This document shows positions 5,208 to 6,613 of a stretch of 6,613 bases of DNA, piece after piece. Each line of letters opens with the position of its first letter. Position 1 is the stretch's first letter. The notes below the pieces were generated by a model. It was not told where the DNA came from and searched no databases. It was given only the letters and a program-made list of their open reading frames with translations. The stretch is taken from NCBI GenBank assembly GCA_012270595.1, contig JAAXIA010000056.1:1-6613 (forward strand). The letters run 5' to 3'. Both the position numbers and the translations under genes were made by a program. This DNA comes from Rhodanobacteraceae bacterium. Lineage in GTDB: Bacteria; Pseudomonadota; Gammaproteobacteria; Xanthomonadales; Rhodanobacteraceae.

Positions 5208-6613
5208 ATGAATTCTTTGCTGAAACGCCTGATGCTGTTTCTGCTCATCATGGTTAGCGCTCCAGGGTGGGCGCTTGACTTGGGATCGATCCAGGTTAAA
5301 TCTGGGTTGGGGCAGCCATTGCGGGTGGAAATTCCGGTTCACACCAGCAATTTACAGGAATGGAAAAAACTCAAGGTAAAACTGGCACCAGGTGAGGTTT
5401 TTTCCCGTACCGGGCTTGCTGAAGCTCGTCCGCGTGTCCCATTAAAGTTCAGTATGGTTGATGACCGTGGTCGCAAGCACATCCTGGTTACCAGCAGCGT
5501 ACCGGTCAATAACCCCTACATCGAGCTGCTTATTGAGCTAAGCACTGCCGCTGGCACCAGCGTGCACGATTATCCAGTATTATTGGACCCGCCTAAAAAA
5601 AACCGTGTTTTTGGCGGGAAGCAACAGCATCGTTCCGGTTTGCTTAAGCCGGTTACCCGCCGGAAACACAAGTCCGTGCGCAAGGGCCTTCCGCGTGTGC
5701 CAGTGCCAGGTGCAGGTTCTTCCAGGTCATTAATCACTGCCGCAAAGCATGCCAGGCATGGCGCGATGCGTCACACAGCCAATCGTCCATTGGCGGCCAG
5801 GTCCAGACGCGCCAGATATGGCAAGGTCAAGCGCGGTCAAACCCTGTGGTCGATGGCACGTGTGCACCTGCCGCAAGGCGTGAGCATGTACCAGATGGTG
5901 TTGGCGCTCAAGCAGGCCAATCCTAAGGCCTTCTACAGCGATAATATCAATGCCTTGATGGCTGGGATGGTACTGCGCATACCCACACGTGAAGAAGCTT
6001 TGGCGATAAAAATGCCCGCCGCTGCCACCGCAAAGGTAAGGCGGCAAAACAGAGACTGGCACCCCGCCGCTTCCCACCATGTGGTTTCTTCTGCCGCCCA
6101 TGGTCCGGTTTCGTCCTCCGCTTGGGCGGCTCATGGCAAGCGCACAGCACCGCGACCGATGGCCAAGGACAAAACCGGTGACTTTGCCGCGCTTGTGCTG
6201 CCCATGCAAAAGGGCTCCCAGACCAAGGCAGGCACGAGCGTAGCCTGGCAGGGGTTCCGCTCAGATCGGCCACCGCTCCCCACACACGCAGCCTGGGTGG
6301 CCATGAAAAAGCGCAATGCAAAGTTGCGTGCGCAACTGCAAGACCTGCAACAGGTCGATGATAAGAAGCAAAAGCTGTTAGCCCTGAAAAACCAGAAAAT
6401 AGCCGCGCTACAGGCCAGTCTGGAAGCAGTAGGCCGACACGCCGTTGCATCACTCCCAGCATCAGATAACAGCGCCGTATCGGTCGTGCTTCCTGGAAAA
6501 AACGTCGCTCCTGCTGCGACAACCAGGCAACCAGAGCCACATGCTCACCTGATCGTATCGAGGGTGCCTGCGTCTTCGACGCCATGGTACATGCAACACT
6601 GGATGATTATGGT
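5208..6613 (+). CDS. fimV: FimV/HubP-family polar pilus-assembly protein, N-terminal part
   Basis: The frame stays open from ATG 5208 to the right edge (468 codons plus two bases), so the protein is truncated. A strong AAGAGG (5196–5201) lies 6 bases upstream. Residues 1–22 are a signal peptide ending in GWA. The FimV N-terminal domain follows (about 23–128), opening LDLGSIQVKSGLGQPLRVEI and closing with the hallmark YPVLLDPP. A Lys/Arg-rich linker spans 130–205. A LysM-like domain at 206–260 runs KVKRGQTLWSMA to GMVLRIPT. A low-complexity region then leads to a predicted coiled coil at about 363–408. The edge sequence TPWYMQHWMIM probably begins the single membrane helix. FimV is an inner-membrane protein that binds peptidoglycan with its periplasmic part and organises type IV pilus and polar factors through a cytoplasmic TPR end, which is outside the window. 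asd–fimV is conserved synteny and truA is expected next. Confidence 0.93.
   Translation, partial: MNSLLKRLMLFLLIMVSAPGWALDLGSIQVKSGLGQPLRVEIPVHTSNLQEWKKLKVKLAPGEVFSRTGLAEARPRVPLKFSMVDDRGRKHILVTSSVPVNNPYIELLIELSTAAGTSVHDYPVLLDPPKKNRVFGGKQQHRSGLLKPVTRRKHKSVRKGLPRVPVPGAGSSRSLITAAKHARHGAMRHTANRPLAARSRRARYGKVKRGQTLWSMARVHLPQGVSMYQMVLALKQANPKAFYSDNINALMAGMVLRIPTREEALAIKMPAAATAKVRRQNRDWHPAASHHVVSSAAHGPVSSSAWAAHGKRTAPRPMAKDKTGDFAALVLPMQKGSQTKAGTSVAWQGFRSDRPPLPTHAAWVAMKKRNAKLRAQLQDLQQVDDKKQKLLALKNQKIAALQASLEAVGRHAVASLPASDNSAVSVVLPGKNVAPAATTRQPEPHAHLIVSRVPASSTPWYMQHWMIM

Noticed and set aside
4931..5251. 106-codon minus-strand frame in the asd–fimV gap
   Set aside because: It begins inside the fimV signal-peptide region, conflicts with the fimV ribosome binding site, and its peptide matches nothing known to me.
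5947..6585. 212-codon open frame on the minus strand, with another of 159 codons at 5730–6209
   Set aside because: Both lie antisense to fimV, whose plus frame has a signal peptide, the FimV domain, a LysM-like domain and a coiled coil. The antisense peptides are rich in Trp, Arg and Cys and look like no family.
1..6613. Search for tRNA, rRNA, CRISPR array, insertion-sequence ends, integrase or phage genes
   Set aside because: No cloverleaf, spaced repeats, transposase motifs or target-site duplications were seen.

Overview
The window looks like a chromosomal housekeeping segment from a Pseudomonadota bacterium, most likely a gammaproteobacterium. The base composition is moderate, with GC slightly above half judged by eye. 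The gene order prmB–aroC–asd–fimV is typical of gammaproteobacteria; in Pseudomonas and Xanthomonas relatives, asd–fimV is usually followed by truA and trp genes. The AroC sequence, including its C-terminal HRAQCGDVG stretch, recalls Xanthomonadaceae and betaproteobacteria. The modest GC and the 655-base gap between asd and fimV would fit a lower-GC, host-associated relative such as Xylella. This assignment is by memory of families and is not proven.

Layout. Bases 2–142 (+) are the 3' end of a gene for a LysM (peptidoglycan-binding) protein, followed by a weak hairpin plus T-rich tract. Convergent to it is psd (250–1104, −), phosphatidylserine decarboxylase. A 94-base divergent spacer separates psd from prmB (best start GTG 1199, ending 2137, +), the ribosomal protein uL3 glutamine methyltransferase. 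A probable 50-codon unannotated gene (2124–2276) overlaps the end of prmB and stops 8 bases before aroC (2285–3373), chorismate synthase. After 150 bases comes asd (3524–4552), aspartate-semialdehyde dehydrogenase. A 655-base stretch without a convincing gene follows; it holds hairpins, a GTC triplet tract and palindromes. fimV starts at 5208 and runs off the right edge. It shows a signal peptide, the FimV N-terminal domain, a LysM-like domain and a coiled coil.

How the genes relate. Psd makes the main membrane phospholipid, PrmB modifies the ribosome, AroC finishes the shikimate pathway, Asd feeds Lys/Met/Thr and diaminopimelate synthesis, and FimV is an inner-membrane polar organiser for type IV pili that binds peptidoglycan. 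Their linkage is conserved synteny rather than one pathway. I see no mobile element, CRISPR array, rRNA or tRNA. Nothing here amounts to a clear new multi-gene system. The best leads are the small gene between prmB and aroC, the acid-free, strongly basic linker in FimV, and the structured asd–fimV gap.
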